64,000 nt of DNA from Poseidonibacter lekithochrous (GCF_013283835.1 NZ_CP054052.1:3038001-3102000), one strand, 5' to 3'. Numbered from the stretch's first letter, positions 1 to 14,032 are shown. Made by a program: numbers and translations. The notes: a model not told the origin generated them from the letters alone.

Positions 1-395
1 ATTTTCAAAGTGAAACATCAAATGCTTTAGCAAAGGTTTTAGGATACAAAGGTCAAGTATTAATTGGTGATAAGGCATTGAAATATTATCATGCAAATAA
101 AAACTCAGATTTTATAGATTTAGCTCAAGCTTGGAATGATAAATACAATTTGCCTTTTGTATTTGCAGTATTATGTTACTCATCAAATAAAATGCTACTT
201 GATAAATATACAAGAAAATTTAATAAAAGACATATTAAAATTCCACAATATATTTTAGAACAATATTCAAAAAGAACTGGGATTTCAAAACAAAATATTT
301 TAGACTATCTAAAAAAAATAGATTATGATTTAGGAATAAAAGAAAAAAGAGCATTAAAACTCTTCTTAAAATTAACAAAAGAAAAAGGCTTATAA
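1..395 (+). CDS. mqnA: Menaquinone biosynthesis protein MqnA (C-terminal part)
   Basis: The reading frame is open from the left edge (codons from base 3) to a TAA at 393-395, so the gene is truncated by the window. The visible 131 residues resemble the C-terminal half of MqnA, the chorismate dehydratase that starts the futalosine route to menaquinone. Seen are a [13 protein letters not shown]-like segment, then a [18 protein letters not shown] segment typical of the MqnA/MqnD periplasmic-binding fold, then a helical tail. MqnD is the main alternative, but the W-x-LPFVFAV arrangement favours MqnA. The stop overlaps the uppP start by one base (TAATG), so the two are probably translationally coupled. 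A menaquinone pathway fits the UbiD, complex I and fumarate reductase genes elsewhere in the window. Confidence 0.75.
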   Translation, partial: FQSETSNALAKVLGYKGQVLIGDKALKYYHANKNSDFIDLAQAWNDKYNLPFVFAVLCYSSNKMLLDKYTRKFNKRHIKIPQYILEQYSKRTGISKQNILDYLKKIDYDLGIKEKRALKLFLKLTKEKGL

Positions 396-1162
396 TGGAA
401 CTACTTGATACGGTAATACTTGGAGTAATTGAAGGTATTACAGAATTTTTACCTATTTCATCAACGGGACATTTAATTGTTGCAAGTGAATTTTTGAATA
501 TAGAACAAACAAGTGTAAATAAAGCATTTGAAGTAATTATACAGTTTGCAGCAATTTTAGCTGTAATTTTAAACTATCCATCTAAGTTTACTTTTTCACA
601 TATTAGCTTATGGACAAAAGTTTTTATTGCATTTTTACCAATAGCGGCAATTGGTTTTTTATTTTCATCTCAAGTAAAAGCAATGTTTTCAATAGAGATA
701 GTTGCATGGATGTTCATTATTGGTGGAATAGTCTTTTTAATAGTAGAGAAATTTTATGATGAGAAACAAACACATACCTTAGATGTTGAAGATATTACAT
801 ATAAACAAGCTGGATGGATTGGTTTTGCTCAAATCTTTGCTTTAATTCCAGGAACATCAAGAGCAGGTTCATCTATTATTGGAGCAATGTTAGTAGGCCT
901 TAATAGAAAAGCAAGTGCTGAATTTTCATTTTTACTTGCATTCCCTGTTATGTGTGCAACTACAGCTTATGATTTATTAAAACATCATGAAGAGTTATTA
1001 TCAGATGCAAACTTCTTAAATCTAGCTGTAGGTTTTGTTGTATCATTTATTGTAGCTTACGGAGCAATAAAACTATTCTTAAAATTCCTAGAGAACTTTA
1101 CTTTTATTGCCTTTGGAATATATAGAATAATCTTTGGTTTACTACTACTAGCTTTTATCTAA
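395..1162 (+). CDS. uppP: Undecaprenyl-diphosphatase UppP/BacA
   Basis: An integral membrane enzyme of 255 residues that dephosphorylates undecaprenyl pyrophosphate to recycle the lipid carrier for peptidoglycan. Both family signatures are present: [14 protein letters not shown] at residues 13-26 and PGTSRAGSS at 152-160 with the catalytic Arg156. Length and the seven to eight hydrophobic segments match the family. It starts on the last base of mqnA. Its 3' end overlaps the convergent murG by 15 bases, so transcription of the two genes meets head-on. Family assignment is firm. Confidence 0.95.
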   Translation: MELLDTVILGVIEGITEFLPISSTGHLIVASEFLNIEQTSVNKAFEVIIQFAAILAVILNYPSKFTFSHISLWTKVFIAFLPIAAIGFLFSSQVKAMFSIEIVAWMFIIGGIVFLIVEKFYDEKQTHTLDVEDITYKQAGWIGFAQIFALIPGTSRAGSSIIGAMLVGLNRKASAEFSFLLAFPVMCATTAYDLLKHHEELLSDANFLNLAVGFVVSFIVAYGAIKLFLKFLENFTFIAFGIYRIIFGLLLLAFI

Positions 1163-2173
1163 AATATAATCAACCATTAAAGATGTGGCATTAGATGAGA
1201 TTGAATTCTGTAATCTTATACTAATGTTTTCCACATCACAATCTAGTGCTTTAAAAAACATCTCTTCATTTAAATCTTTTTCTCTTGACATAAAAGCAAT
1301 ATTTTTATCTACTAAATCTTTTGCATTATAGTACTGATGATCACCTGCTGCGAATTTATATGGTACAAATAAAGAAGGTAATCCAGTAGCACACATTTCC
1401 CATAAAGTTGAAGCCCCAGCACGACTAACAGCAAAATCTGCTTCTTTCATTTTATTAGGTAATTCTTTTGAAAAACCAAAAACATCAACATTCATTTTTA
1501 ATTTATCATATTCAGCACTTACTCTATCAAAGTCATTTTTACCTGTTTGATGAATAATTCTATAACCATCTTCTTTTAATCTAGGAGCAACTTTTAAAGC
1601 AAAATTATTAATAGCAACAGCACCTTGAGAACCACCAAAAAAGGCTACAGTTTTAATCTCTTTTCTAATTCTCCCTAGATCAAAAAACTCTTGAGATACT
1701 GGGTAATCTTTAATTTTTGAATCTTCAATAAATGATGAAAAAACTTCAGTAGCAAATTTTGCCGTTAATTCATTCAGTTTCCCCATTTTTGAATTTTGTT
1801 CGTGAATATACAATTCACATCCAGGTTTAGCAATTGCAGCAAAAGTTCCTGCAGCAGCCGAAAATCCACCTACAGAAATTACAGTATCAATTTTATATTT
1901 AGCATAAATAGATAAACATTTAATCATTTTCAAAAAGATATTACTTAAAGATAAAACTTTTCCTATTTTATTTTTATTAACAACACCTCTAGTGTCTAAG
2001 AAAAAAGTCTCTTTTAATCTATTATCATTTTCAAACCAAGATTTATCTTGACCATTAGATGAACCAATAAAAATAACATCAATATCTCTTTTTATGAATT
2101 CATCAATAAAAGCATCAGCAACTTTCAGATGACCACCAGTTCCACCACCAGTAATTACAACAGTATTATTCAT
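1148..2173 (-). CDS. murG: MurG, lipid II synthase (UDP-GlcNAc transferase)
   Basis: A peripheral inner-membrane glycosyltransferase that adds GlcNAc to lipid I to give lipid II. The N-terminal glycine-rich loop TGGGTGGH lies at residues 8-15. A second conserved region reads FFGGSQGA near residue 180, and the donor-binding stretch with [10 protein letters not shown] is near 255. The length of 341 fits the family. It lies 5 bases downstream of the FtsW/RodA-like gene on the same strand, so both act on lipid II from one transcript. The 3' end overlaps uppP on the other strand. Confidence 0.95.
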   Translation of the reverse strand: MNNTVVITGGGTGGHLKVADAFIDEFIKRDIDVIFIGSSNGQDKSWFENDNRLKETFFLDTRGVVNKNKIGKVLSLSNIFLKMIKCLSIYAKYKIDTVISVGGFSAAAGTFAAIAKPGCELYIHEQNSKMGKLNELTAKFATEVFSSFIEDSKIKDYPVSQEFFDLGRIRKEIKTVAFFGGSQGAVAINNFALKVAPRLKEDGYRIIHQTGKNDFDRVSAEYDKLKMNVDVFGFSKELPNKMKEADFAVSRAGASTLWEMCATGLPSLFVPYKFAAGDHQYYNAKDLVDKNIAFMSREKDLNEEMFFKALDCDVENISIRLQNSISSNATSLMVDYILDKS

Positions 2174-2178
2174 ATGAA

Positions 2179-3420
2179 TTAGACCTTTTTTGTTTTAATA
2201 TTTTTTTTATCTACAACTCTACTAATGGACAAAACTAAACCAATAGCTAAAGACATTGCGAGCATGGATGATCCACCATAAGATAAAAAAGGAACTGCAA
2301 TACCTTTGATTGGAATCATTCCCGAAATACCATAAGAATTAATTAAAAATGCAATTATAATCATTAATGCAACACCTAAAGTAAATAGATGATAAATAGG
2401 ATTTTCAACTCTTCTACTAATTTTAAAAATTCTCCAAATAATTGTAAAAATAATACTTATTAGAACAATTAATCCAAGTAGACCAACCTCTTCTGTAATT
2501 CCAGCTAATACAAAGTCAGTATGAACTTCAGATAGAAAACCTACTTTTAAATCACCGTTAGAAATTCCTTGACCTAAAAAGCCACCATTATGCATAGCAT
2601 TTAAGGAATGTGATACCTGATAAGGTTCAGGTAATTCATCAATACGTAAATAACCTTCAGCCCAAGAAGGAAGAATTGATAATATTCCATCTTGTACCAT
2701 TGCCCACCAAGAATGAATTCTTTTTATTCTGTGAGGAGCAGCAAGAATTAATCCAATAAGTCCAACTAACGCAACTCCACCTAAAACTAAAAATATTTTA
2801 AAAGATCTATTAGCAAAGATCAATAATACAACTAAAATTACTCCTAGTAATACAACCTGCCCTAAATCCTTTTGTAAAAAAGCTACAATAAAAACAACAA
2901 TAAAAAAGGTAAGAAAATATGGAGCTAATAATAATGCTTCATCTTTTAATCCAATTTTTCTTGGTTGATCCATTACTTTACGATGAAAAGACCATGATAA
3001 AAAATAAATAAAACCTATTTTAAAAAATTCTACAGGAGATAAAGAAAAACCAGGCAATCTAATCCAACGATTTGCACCACCAGCAGCTGTCACCATTGAA
3101 GAAGGAAGGATAGGCATAATAGCCATAAGTAAAAAGAAGGTTCCAAAAAGAGTCATACCAACTTTTCCAACTAATTTATCAGGGTCAATTTGTGAACAGC
3201 CCCACATTATAAAAATTGCTATTATACCCACGAAACACTGTCTCATGAAAAAATGAAATTGATTATAACCATAATACTCAACTGTATAAATTGAAAGAGA
3301 ATATGAAAATATTATGCTTGATACTACTAATAATGACACCAATATAAATAAAGGATAATCGGGATTACTATTAATATGATTTTTTTCTATTGATTTAATC
3401 TTATTTTTGTTAGAATACAT
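2179..3420 (-). CDS. ftsW: FtsW/RodA-family (SEDS) peptidoglycan polymerase
   Basis: A polytopic SEDS glycosyltransferase that polymerises lipid II during division (FtsW) or elongation (RodA). The conserved HTDF motif with its aspartate and the following GITEEVGLLG segment are visible in the large periplasmic loop, and about ten hydrophobic helices are present. The frame is open back to 3471, but that would overlap the divergent PBP gene. The ATG at 3418-3420, preceded by AAGAGA, gives a normal cytoplasmic N-terminus and is chosen here. The neighbours murG and a class B PBP favour FtsW. RodA cannot be excluded from sequence alone. Confidence 0.85.
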   Translation of the reverse strand: MYSNKNKIKSIEKNHINSNPDYPLFILVSLLVVSSIIFSYSLSIYTVEYYGYNQFHFFMRQCFVGIIAIFIMWGCSQIDPDKLVGKVGMTLFGTFFLLMAIMPILPSSMVTAAGGANRWIRLPGFSLSPVEFFKIGFIYFLSWSFHRKVMDQPRKIGLKDEALLLAPYFLTFFIVVFIVAFLQKDLGQVVLLGVILVVLLIFANRSFKIFLVLGGVALVGLIGLILAAPHRIKRIHSWWAMVQDGILSILPSWAEGYLRIDELPEPYQVSHSLNAMHNGGFLGQGISNGDLKVGFLSEVHTDFVLAGITEEVGLLGLIVLISIIFTIIWRIFKISRRVENPIYHLFTLGVALMIIIAFLINSYGISGMIPIKGIAVPFLSYGGSSMLAMSLAIGLVLSISRVVDKKNIKTKKV

Positions 3421-3426
3421 TCTCTT

Positions 3427-3436
3427 ATTATATAAT
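3427..3436. promoter_or_regulatory. Palindromic bidirectional -10 element
   Basis: Only 29 bases separate the divergent starts of the FtsW/RodA gene (3420) and the PBP gene (3450). Their centre holds the palindrome ATTATATAAT, which presents a perfect TATAAT on both strands (3431-3436 plus, 3432-3427 minus). On the minus strand the hexamer ends 6 bases before the ATG. On the plus strand it ends 13 bases before the ATG. No good -35 is evident. Promoter function is inferred from the sequence. Confidence 0.45.
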
Positions 3437-3449
3437 ATTATGGATAAAG

Positions 3450-5324
3450 ATGTCTTCAAACAATACAACAAAAATAAACAAAACTAAGAAAATTGTTATA
3501 CTATTTTTAATAATTTTTTTATTCTTATCAATATTAGTTATTTCTATATTTAAGACAATCTCTGATTATAGAAGGCTTCCAACACTTCAAAGTACAAAAA
3601 AAGAACTATCAGTTCGTGGAGATGTAGTAAGTGCAGATAATTTTAAAATAGCCTCTTCAAAAAAATTATATAAAGCTGCAATAGACACTAGACACTTATC
3701 AGAAGACAAAATTGAATTATTTTTAAATCTTTTTTCAATTTATAGTGACATTCCTTATCAAAAATTAAAAAATAAATTAAAGAAAATTAAAAAACCTGGA
3801 AACTTAGTATTATCATATAATATTGATTCAAGAACAGCAAAAAACTTAAAAGAATTAGCATTTAAATTACGAAAATTAAAAGTATTTATTCCTAGAAAAG
3901 TAAAAGGTGGAAAAATCCTAAGAGGCTTAAGTATTAGTGAAAGTGGTGAAAAAAGACTATTTTCATATGAAGATACTCTAACACCAGTAGTTGGTTATAT
4001 TTCGAAATTTGAAACAAAAGATGGTAAAACAAAAGTTAAAGGTATTAAAGGTTTAGAAAAAAGTTATAACAAAGTTCTAAATGAATCTAAAGATGGAATA
4101 CTAAAAGGAAATAGAGATGTATTGTCATATATCTCATTTGATAAAGACTCAATAATTAGAAAAAGAGTTGATGGTGCTACATTAAATTTAAATATTCCAC
4201 TAAAACTACAAAAAAACAATGAACTAACTCTTGATATGTACAAAGAAAAATTAGGTGCAGACGAAATCATTGTTTCTATTATGGATAGTAAAACAGGGAA
4301 AATACTTACATTAGCTTCTTCAAATAGGTTTAATCCAGAAAAGATAAAACAATCAGATATTCCATCACTAAATGTGAATGCTATTGAATATCAGTTTGAG
4401 CCAGGTTCAGTTATTAAACCTATTTCTATTGCATTAGTTATGGATAAAAATAGAATTAAAAAAGATGAATTATTATTTGCATATAATACAAAAGGAAAAG
4501 CAAATAAAAAAGGTGAATATCCAAAAGGACAATATAAACTAGGACGATATACAATTAAAGATGATCACCAATTTAAAAAACATTATTTGACATTAGATGA
4601 TATTGTAATCTTTTCATCAAATATTGGAACATTGCAGTTAGCTCAAAGACTAAGTGGTCCTGAATTTTATGAAGGTCTTAAACGATTTGGATTTACAAGA
4701 AAAACGGGTATTGATTTACCTTATGAAAAAAAAGGTGTAATGCCAAAGGTTTGGCAATTTGCAGCAGGTGATAAAGAAAAGAAAGATAACGTATTTAAAG
4801 CTACCGTATCTTATGGGCAAGGTATGACATCCACATTCATGCAAGTACTTAAATCCTATACAGTATTTAATAATAATGGTTATATGACAACACCAAAAAT
4901 TGTTTCTAATTTAATTCATGATGGAAATAACTATAAACCATATGATGATAAAGCAGAAAAAATTATTTCTTCAAAAACAGCAAATGAAATTAAAAGATTA
5001 TTAGTAAAAACTGTTGATCAAGGTACAGGAAAAGCAGCTAGAATTGAAGGACTTGAAGTTGGTGGGAAAACGGGTACAGCACAAATAGCAAGAAGAGGAA
5101 AGTATTTAAAAAAATATATTTCTTCATTCTTTGGTTTTGTTAATGATGGAGAAAATTCTTATACAATTGGTGTTACAGTTATCAATCCAATATCAACAGG
5201 TAAGTATTGGTATTATCATTATGCATCGTGGTCAGCAGTACCAGTATTCAGAGAAATCACAAAGAACCTAATAAAATTAAACTACCTTACACCTAAAAAA
5301 GATATAATTCAAGAATTAAATTAA
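3450..5324 (+). CDS. ftsI: Class B penicillin-binding protein (FtsI/PBP2-type transpeptidase)
   Basis: A division-type DD-transpeptidase of 624 residues that cross-links peptidoglycan in the periplasm. It has a short cytoplasmic tail, one membrane anchor at about residues 14-36, a pedestal (PBP dimer) domain, and a transpeptidase domain with all three active-site motifs: S320-V-I-K, S389-S-N391 and K540-T-G-T. It is divergent from the SEDS gene, which is the usual functional partner of class B PBPs. The cyclophilin gene follows after 10 bases. FtsI is favoured over PBP2 because of size and the FtsW-like neighbour. Confidence 0.9.
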   Translation: MSSNNTTKINKTKKIVILFLIIFLFLSILVISIFKTISDYRRLPTLQSTKKELSVRGDVVSADNFKIASSKKLYKAAIDTRHLSEDKIELFLNLFSIYSDIPYQKLKNKLKKIKKPGNLVLSYNIDSRTAKNLKELAFKLRKLKVFIPRKVKGGKILRGLSISESGEKRLFSYEDTLTPVVGYISKFETKDGKTKVKGIKGLEKSYNKVLNESKDGILKGNRDVLSYISFDKDSIIRKRVDGATLNLNIPLKLQKNNELTLDMYKEKLGADEIIVSIMDSKTGKILTLASSNRFNPEKIKQSDIPSLNVNAIEYQFEPGSVIKPISIALVMDKNRIKKDELLFAYNTKGKANKKGEYPKGQYKLGRYTIKDDHQFKKHYLTLDDIVIFSSNIGTLQLAQRLSGPEFYEGLKRFGFTRKTGIDLPYEKKGVMPKVWQFAAGDKEKKDNVFKATVSYGQGMTSTFMQVLKSYTVFNNNGYMTTPKIVSNLIHDGNNYKPYDDKAEKIISSKTANEIKRLLVKTVDQGTGKAARIEGLEVGGKTGTAQIARRGKYLKKYISSFFGFVNDGENSYTIGVTVINPISTGKYWYYHYASWSAVPVFREITKNLIKLNYLTPKKDIIQELN

Positions 5325-5334
5325 AAGGATATAA

Positions 5335-5850
5335 ATGTTCGGTTTTAAAAAAGAACTAAAAGAATACAATTATTCACAAGAAGAATTATCAAAATTCAAT
5401 TTTGCTAAAATAACTACAGATAATGGAATTATTTGGATCAAATTATTTAACCAAGAAACGCCAAATACTGTTTCAAACTTTGCTACATTAGCAAATGAAG
5501 GTTTTTATAATAACTTGAATTTCCACAGAGTAATAGATGGATTTATGGCACAAGGTGGATGTCCAGAAGGTTCTGGTACAGGTGGTCCTGAGTGGGCAAT
5601 TGAATGTGAAACTCAAGCTGAAAAGCAAGTACATAATAAAGGTAGTCTTTCAATGGCTCATGCCGGTCCTAATACAGGTGGTAGCCAATTCTTTATTTGT
5701 TTTGTACCTTGTCCTCACTTAGATGGTAGACATACTGTATTTGGAGAGATTGAAAATACTGATTCAGATAGTTTCTCTTCTTTAGATAATATTCACCAAG
5801 GTGATAAAATTGTTTCTATTGAAATTTTAGAAAATAAAGATGATAACTAA
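5335..5850 (+). CDS. Cyclophilin-type peptidyl-prolyl cis-trans isomerase
   Basis: A cytoplasmic-type cyclophilin of 171 residues (no signal peptide) that catalyses proline isomerisation during folding. Conserved core motifs are visible: [13 protein letters not shown] near residues 62-74, the [16 protein letters not shown] segment near 105-120, and [10 protein letters not shown] near 129-138. These contain the catalytic Arg, the Phe/Met/Gln wall and the HTVFG signature. The last 11 bases overlap the next gene, so the two are probably co-transcribed with the upstream PBP gene. Confidence 0.93.
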   Translation: MFGFKKELKEYNYSQEELSKFNFAKITTDNGIIWIKLFNQETPNTVSNFATLANEGFYNNLNFHRVIDGFMAQGGCPEGSGTGGPEWAIECETQAEKQVHNKGSLSMAHAGPNTGGSQFFICFVPCPHLDGRHTVFGEIENTDSDSFSSLDNIHQGDKIVSIEILENKDDN

Positions 5851-6301
5851 TATTATTCTATTTATACATATAATCTCAGCTGCCACATGGGTTGGCGGCG
5901 GATTATTACTTTTTGGAATGGGTATTTACTTTAAAGACCCGGAAGTACAAAAAACAATCTACTCTCATATTGGTCCATTTTATGGATATTTTCAATTAAT
6001 TTGGATTACATTATTAATAATTACGGGTGCTTTGCTTTTAAATCAACATGATCTATATTCTCTTATGTTTACAAATGAATTTGTAGATAGTAGATTTGGT
6101 GAATTACTATATAGAAAACTTTCTATTGTATTACTTGTAGTTCTTGCAACTGCATTACATATGTATATCTCATTAAAAGCCCATGGAAGAGAAAGAAGCT
6201 TTAAAGAAAAAATCCTGTCAAGATTGACTTCAATGATTATTTTCCTTTTTAACTTTTCAATTATTTGGTACGCAATGAATATCTCTCAATATTTTATTTA
6301 A
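5840..6301 (+). CDS. Small four-helix membrane protein, CopD-like
   Basis: A predicted inner-membrane protein of 153 residues with four hydrophobic segments (about 3-25, 46-68, 90-112 and 127-148). The N-terminal [19 protein letters not shown], with a histidine and AxxWxGG, resembles the first helices of CopD-like and related heme/copper membrane proteins. Function is not known. It overlaps the cyclophilin gene by 11 bases and is the last gene before the rRNA operon. Two further membrane proteins of similar size and layout lie at 54194-55088, but clear homology between them and this one is not certain. Confidence 0.6.
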   Translation: MITNIILFIHIISAATWVGGGLLLFGMGIYFKDPEVQKTIYSHIGPFYGYFQLIWITLLIITGALLLNQHDLYSLMFTNEFVDSRFGELLYRKLSIVLLVVLATALHMYISLKAHGRERSFKEKILSRLTSMIIFLFNFSIIWYAMNISQYFI

Positions 6302-6564
6302 AAAAACTAATAAAATTCATATTAAGAAGTCAAGAAAAGAACCTTGGCTTTAAAATATAAAAGAACCGCATTATAAAACTCCATATCTACAATATAACAA
6401 ATAAAACAAACCATTCAATATAAATACTCATATAAAGTAAAAAAGTGCTTGTAGCAGATCTATAGTAATATTAAATAAAAAGAATATATATAAAGAAGAA
6501 GTATTAACTAAATTAGGATTTTCTATTAATAAGTAAAAAAACATGATTAAATCATAAAAAAAGG
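6302..6564. other. Intergenic region without visible gene
   Basis: About 260 bases of very AT-rich sequence between the membrane-protein gene and the terminator of the oppositely oriented rRNA operon. I see no open frame with a ribosome binding site, no tRNA and no strong hairpin for the upstream gene. Confidence 0.5.
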
Positions 6565-6566
6565 GC

Positions 6567-6614
6567 TAAAAAAAAAGCTTAGTTAAAAACACCTAAATGT
6601 TTTGAACTAAGCTT
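6567..6614 (-). terminator. Rho-independent terminator of the rRNA operon
   Basis: A perfect 10-bp inverted repeat, AAGCTTAGTT (6575-6584) and AACTAAGCTT (6605-6614), encloses a 20-base loop. Read on the minus strand it is followed by a run of eight T. It lies just past the 3' end of 5S, where the operon must end. Confidence 0.85.
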
Positions 6615-6627
6615 TGAAAAACTCAAG

Positions 6628-6744
6628 AGCTGGCAGCGGCCTACGTTTCCACAAGGGGACCCTGCAGTATTATCAGCGATGAAGTGCTTGACTTCCAGGT
6701 TCGGAATGGGACTGGGTATTGCCACTTCTCTATTACCACCAGCA
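6628..6744 (-). rRNA. rrf: 5S ribosomal RNA
   Basis: The reverse complement begins with the TGCTGGTGG-type 5' strand and ends with the complementary CCGCTGCCAGC strand, as in bacterial 5S. The central loop that matches E. coli 5S (AGTTCGG...ATGGG in plus-strand form) is present. Length is about 117 bases. The ends are approximate, judged from pairing and family length. It is the last gene of the rrn operon. Confidence 0.9.
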
Positions 6745-6871
6745 ATATGAGTAATCAACATATTATAAAAAATATATTCATTACTCACATTAAGTGAGTT
6801 ATAAAAAGTAATGTTAAAGTCTTTGCGTTATTTCTAACGTCTTTGTTGACACTTAATTATTAAGTATACAC

Positions 6872-9876
<3,005 letters not shown>

Positions 9877-10118
9877 ATTTACATTTAATAAGTTAGTTGT
9901 GTCTATCTATACTTTTTATTTAAACTTTCATTTAAATAAGTTTTTTTAGATATAAAATTTTTTATTTTTAATAAATTCTTCATACGAAAGATTTTATTAA
10001 CGAAAAAATTAAAGACTTTAACATTATGTTTTTAAATATCATTTTGATTATAAAATCAAATATAAATACTTCTTTTAAGTACTTATATTTAGTTTTGTAA
10101 ATCAGGATTGGTTTTAGA

Positions 10119-10194
10119 TGGTGGAGAATAGCGGGATCGAACCGCTGACCTCCTGCGTGCAAGGCAGGCGCTCTCCCAGCTGAGCTAATTCCCC
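10119..10194 (-). tRNA. tRNA-Ala (anticodon TGC)
   Basis: The reverse complement folds as a full cloverleaf of 76 bases with encoded CCA. The acceptor is GGGGAAT paired to ATTCTCC, the anticodon loop contains TTGCACG giving TGC, and the T-arm has GGTTCGATCC. It lies in the 16S-23S spacer beside tRNA-Ile, the common bacterial arrangement. Confidence 0.96.
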
Positions 10195-10240
10195 ATCTGT
10201 GTTAACTTATTTTAGTTAGGTTAAGATTATTTATAAAAAA

Positions 10241-10317
10241 TGGTGGGCCTACCAGGACTTGAACCTGGGACCTCACGATTATCAGTCGAGCGCTCTAGCC
10301 AGCTGAGCTATAGGCCC
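10241..10317 (-). tRNA. tRNA-Ile (anticodon GAT)
   Basis: The reverse complement folds as a cloverleaf of 77 bases with encoded CCA. The acceptor GGGCCTA pairs with TAGGCCC, and the anticodon loop CTGATAA gives GAT. The anticodon stem reads CTCGA/TCGTG, which leaves a U-U mismatch at the second pair (positions 28-42). It lies between 16S and tRNA-Ala. Confidence 0.95.
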
Positions 10318-10334
10318 ATTTTTATATTCACAAA

Positions 10335-12077
<1,743 letters not shown>

Positions 12078-12095
12078 CTTCTTTTTAAACCATCT

Positions 12096-12109
12096 GTTTT
12101 TAAAGATCA
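12096..12109 (-). promoter_or_regulatory. boxA-like antitermination site in the rrn leader
   Basis: The minus strand reads TGATCTTTAAAAA here, close to the bacterial boxA consensus TGCTCTTTAACA, between the rrn promoter and the 16S processing stem. This is where NusB/NusE-dependent antitermination signals are normally found. Assignment is by similarity and position. Confidence 0.5.
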
Positions 12110-12153
12110 TATCTCTTCAGAACTTTGTGTCGTTCCTCTGAAATTGGACGGGA

Positions 12154-12182
12154 ATTATAGACAAATTAATCCCCTTTGTCAA
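12154..12182 (-). promoter_or_regulatory. rRNA operon promoter, perfect sigma70 consensus
   Basis: On the minus strand a perfect -35 TTGACA (12182-12177), a 17-base spacer and a perfect -10 TATAAT (12159-12154) precede the 16S leader. The base run after the -10, TCCCGTCC, is GC-rich in a very AT-rich setting, as in discriminators of stringently controlled rRNA promoters. Upstream (12183-12225) is A/T-rich and could act as an UP element. Spacing and match are seen directly; the regulation is inferred. Confidence 0.9.
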
Positions 12183-12224
12183 GGGAGTTTTCTTAATTTG
12201 GGTTTAAATTATAAAATTTATCTT

Positions 12225-12839
12225 TTAATATATAAATCCTGTTTTATTTTCAACTGTAATAAATATTTTATTTGAATCTTTATCAACAATATTTATGATA
12301 CATTTTTCTTCTAATTTATAATTAAAACTGTCATTTTCATCTTTAGATAATTTTGAATATACATTACCATCAAAACCAAATGAGATTTGAACAATAGCCT
12401 TAGTACTATTACAGGTAGCATATATTTCTCTTATATTAAAATTATCAGTTAAAAGTACATATTTACTATTTGAATTATTTGGTATACATTGTTTCCCAGT
12501 AAAAATATTTTTGTTAGAAAGGGGATCATCTAATGCTTCATCTGCAGCAACTTGACCAGTATTATTTAAATCTGAATACATAGTATAGTAAACACCATCT
12601 TTGTTTTTATCACAGTTAAATATTTTAAAAGACCATCTCTCTTTATGCCATTTTGAATCTGATTCATCATATTTGTTGTCAGTTAATGCTTTGTATCTAA
12701 GATACTTTAATTGAAGGATTAATCTATTTTTTAATTCATAAATATTATTTGTATTTGTTTTGGGAATAAATGATGTATATAATAGAGATAAAAGAAGTAG
12801 TACAATAATTAATTCAAGTATTGTAAATGATTTTTTCAT
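12225..12839 (-). CDS. Prepilin-like protein with N-terminal methylation-type motif
   Basis: A 204-residue protein starting with a short basic leader, then SFTILELIIVLLLL, which is the type IV pilin/type II pseudopilin signature with Glu at +5 and a hydrophobic helix. The usual glycine before the cleavage point is a serine here. The remainder has a D-rich segment and four cysteines. Such proteins build pseudopili or minor pilins after prepilin peptidase cleavage. It overlaps the upstream membrane glycosyltransferase by four bases (ATGA). No other pilus gene is near. Its 3' end lies about 40 bases from the rrn -35. Confidence 0.7.
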   Translation of the reverse strand: MKKSFTILELIIVLLLLSLLYTSFIPKTNTNNIYELKNRLILQLKYLRYKALTDNKYDESDSKWHKERWSFKIFNCDKNKDGVYYTMYSDLNNTGQVAADEALDDPLSNKNIFTGKQCIPNNSNSKYVLLTDNFNIREIYATCNSTKAIVQISFGFDGNVYSKLSKDENDSFNYKLEEKCIINIVDKDSNKIFITVENKTGFIY

Positions 12840-14032
12840 TTAACTTTTTTAATATATAAAGTTTTTAAATCTCTTCCATAATAATTGACAGTAATAGAGC
12901 TTGTATATATGGTAGCTTTATTAAATGTAATAAAATAGTTATAGCCTTTTTTTATACCATAATATTTTAATCTTAATTGCAATCGCTCATCAGTTGTATA
13001 CACTGAATCAATATTACGCTTTTTTAGCTCTTGAGCAATTTCTTTTATAAAATGGTATTTATAAGCAAAATGTTTTCTTTCATTTGGAATTACTAAATAC
13101 AAAGGTTTATTTATAATTGTTAGTATTACATTTAGAAATAGCATAATAAAAACTAAAATTGCAGAGATATAGTGTTTCTTTCTAAACTGTTTTAATCTGA
13201 CTCTGTATGAATGATAGAATGTTTTTAACATATAAGGTAATGAAATTACGACATAAGGTGCATAGTCTTCTATATAAATTCTTTGTCTAAGTGAAAAAAT
13301 TAAAGATAAAAGTAAAGCTGTTGCTGAAATATACCATGTTAAAGTTTTCTCATTTTTAATTCCTGCTCTATAAATTGTATATACAAAATATACAAAAAGC
13401 AAAGGAGAAAAAATTGTTGAATAAATTGCAAAAGTATCTAAAAAATAACCTTTGGGTTTACCAGCTGATTCAAAACCATAAATATACATAGATAATGAGA
13501 ATAAAACAAGTGAAGTAATTAGTATTTTTTTATCTTTACTTTTTAAACTAAATAAAAAAATTGCAAAATATAAAATTGCAAAGGAATTATCTATTAATAA
13601 GTATAAAAATAAAAGTATATAAGAATGTTTTTTCTCTTTATGAAAAAAGTAAAGATACAGTAAAGTGAAAAAAGTGACCATTATTGCACTATTAACTAGT
13701 AATGATGCACTTAAAACTCCAGGTAAAACCATAAATATAATAATAGATAGAAATCTATCTCTATCGTATTTAAAATATTTTTCTGTACTTTTGTACATTA
13801 ATAGAACACTCAAAATATAAAAAACTATAAAGGGTAATCTAAGGGCTATATCATTTTGTCCAAATATATATATTGAGGTTTTTGTTATGTAAGTTAAAAC
13901 AGAAGTATTTTCAAATACATTTAAAGCTTCTTTATAAGATATACTTAATGTATTTGATACAAAGAGCAGAACTACTACTAATATTGATAATAAAAAATAG
14001 AATAAGTAGTTGTAACTCTTTGAATTAATCAT
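12836..14032 (-). CDS. GT-C type membrane glycosyltransferase (ArnT/PMT-like)
   Basis: A 398-residue protein with about ten hydrophobic helices. The N-terminal segment, with an acidic residue in the first periplasmic loop and GQNDIALRLPFIV near residue 55, resembles the ArnT/PMT family (GT39/GT83), which transfers sugars from polyprenyl phosphates to lipid A or proteins in the periplasm. The C-terminal soluble part is short, about 80 residues. Its start overlaps pabA by four bases and its end overlaps the prepilin-like gene by four, so a common operon is likely. The substrate is unknown; modification of a surface protein or glycan is only a guess. Confidence 0.6.
   Translation of the reverse strand: MINSKSYNYLFYFLLSILVVVLLFVSNTLSISYKEALNVFENTSVLTYITKTSIYIFGQNDIALRLPFIVFYILSVLLMYKSTEKYFKYDRDRFLSIIIFMVLPGVLSASLLVNSAIMVTFFTLLYLYFFHKEKKHSYILLFLYLLIDNSFAILYFAIFLFSLKSKDKKILITSLVLFSLSMYIYGFESAGKPKGYFLDTFAIYSTIFSPLLFVYFVYTIYRAGIKNEKTLTWYISATALLLSLIFSLRQRIYIEDYAPYVVISLPYMLKTFYHSYRVRLKQFRKKHYISAILVFIMLFLNVILTIINKPLYLVIPNERKHFAYKYHFIKEIAQELKKRNIDSVYTTDERLQLRLKYYGIKKGYNYFITFNKATIYTSSITVNYYGRDLKTLYIKKVK

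Noticed and set aside
9980-10162. Open frame of 60 codons across the 23S-tRNA spacer
   Set aside because: It overlaps tRNA-Ala and the processing repeat.
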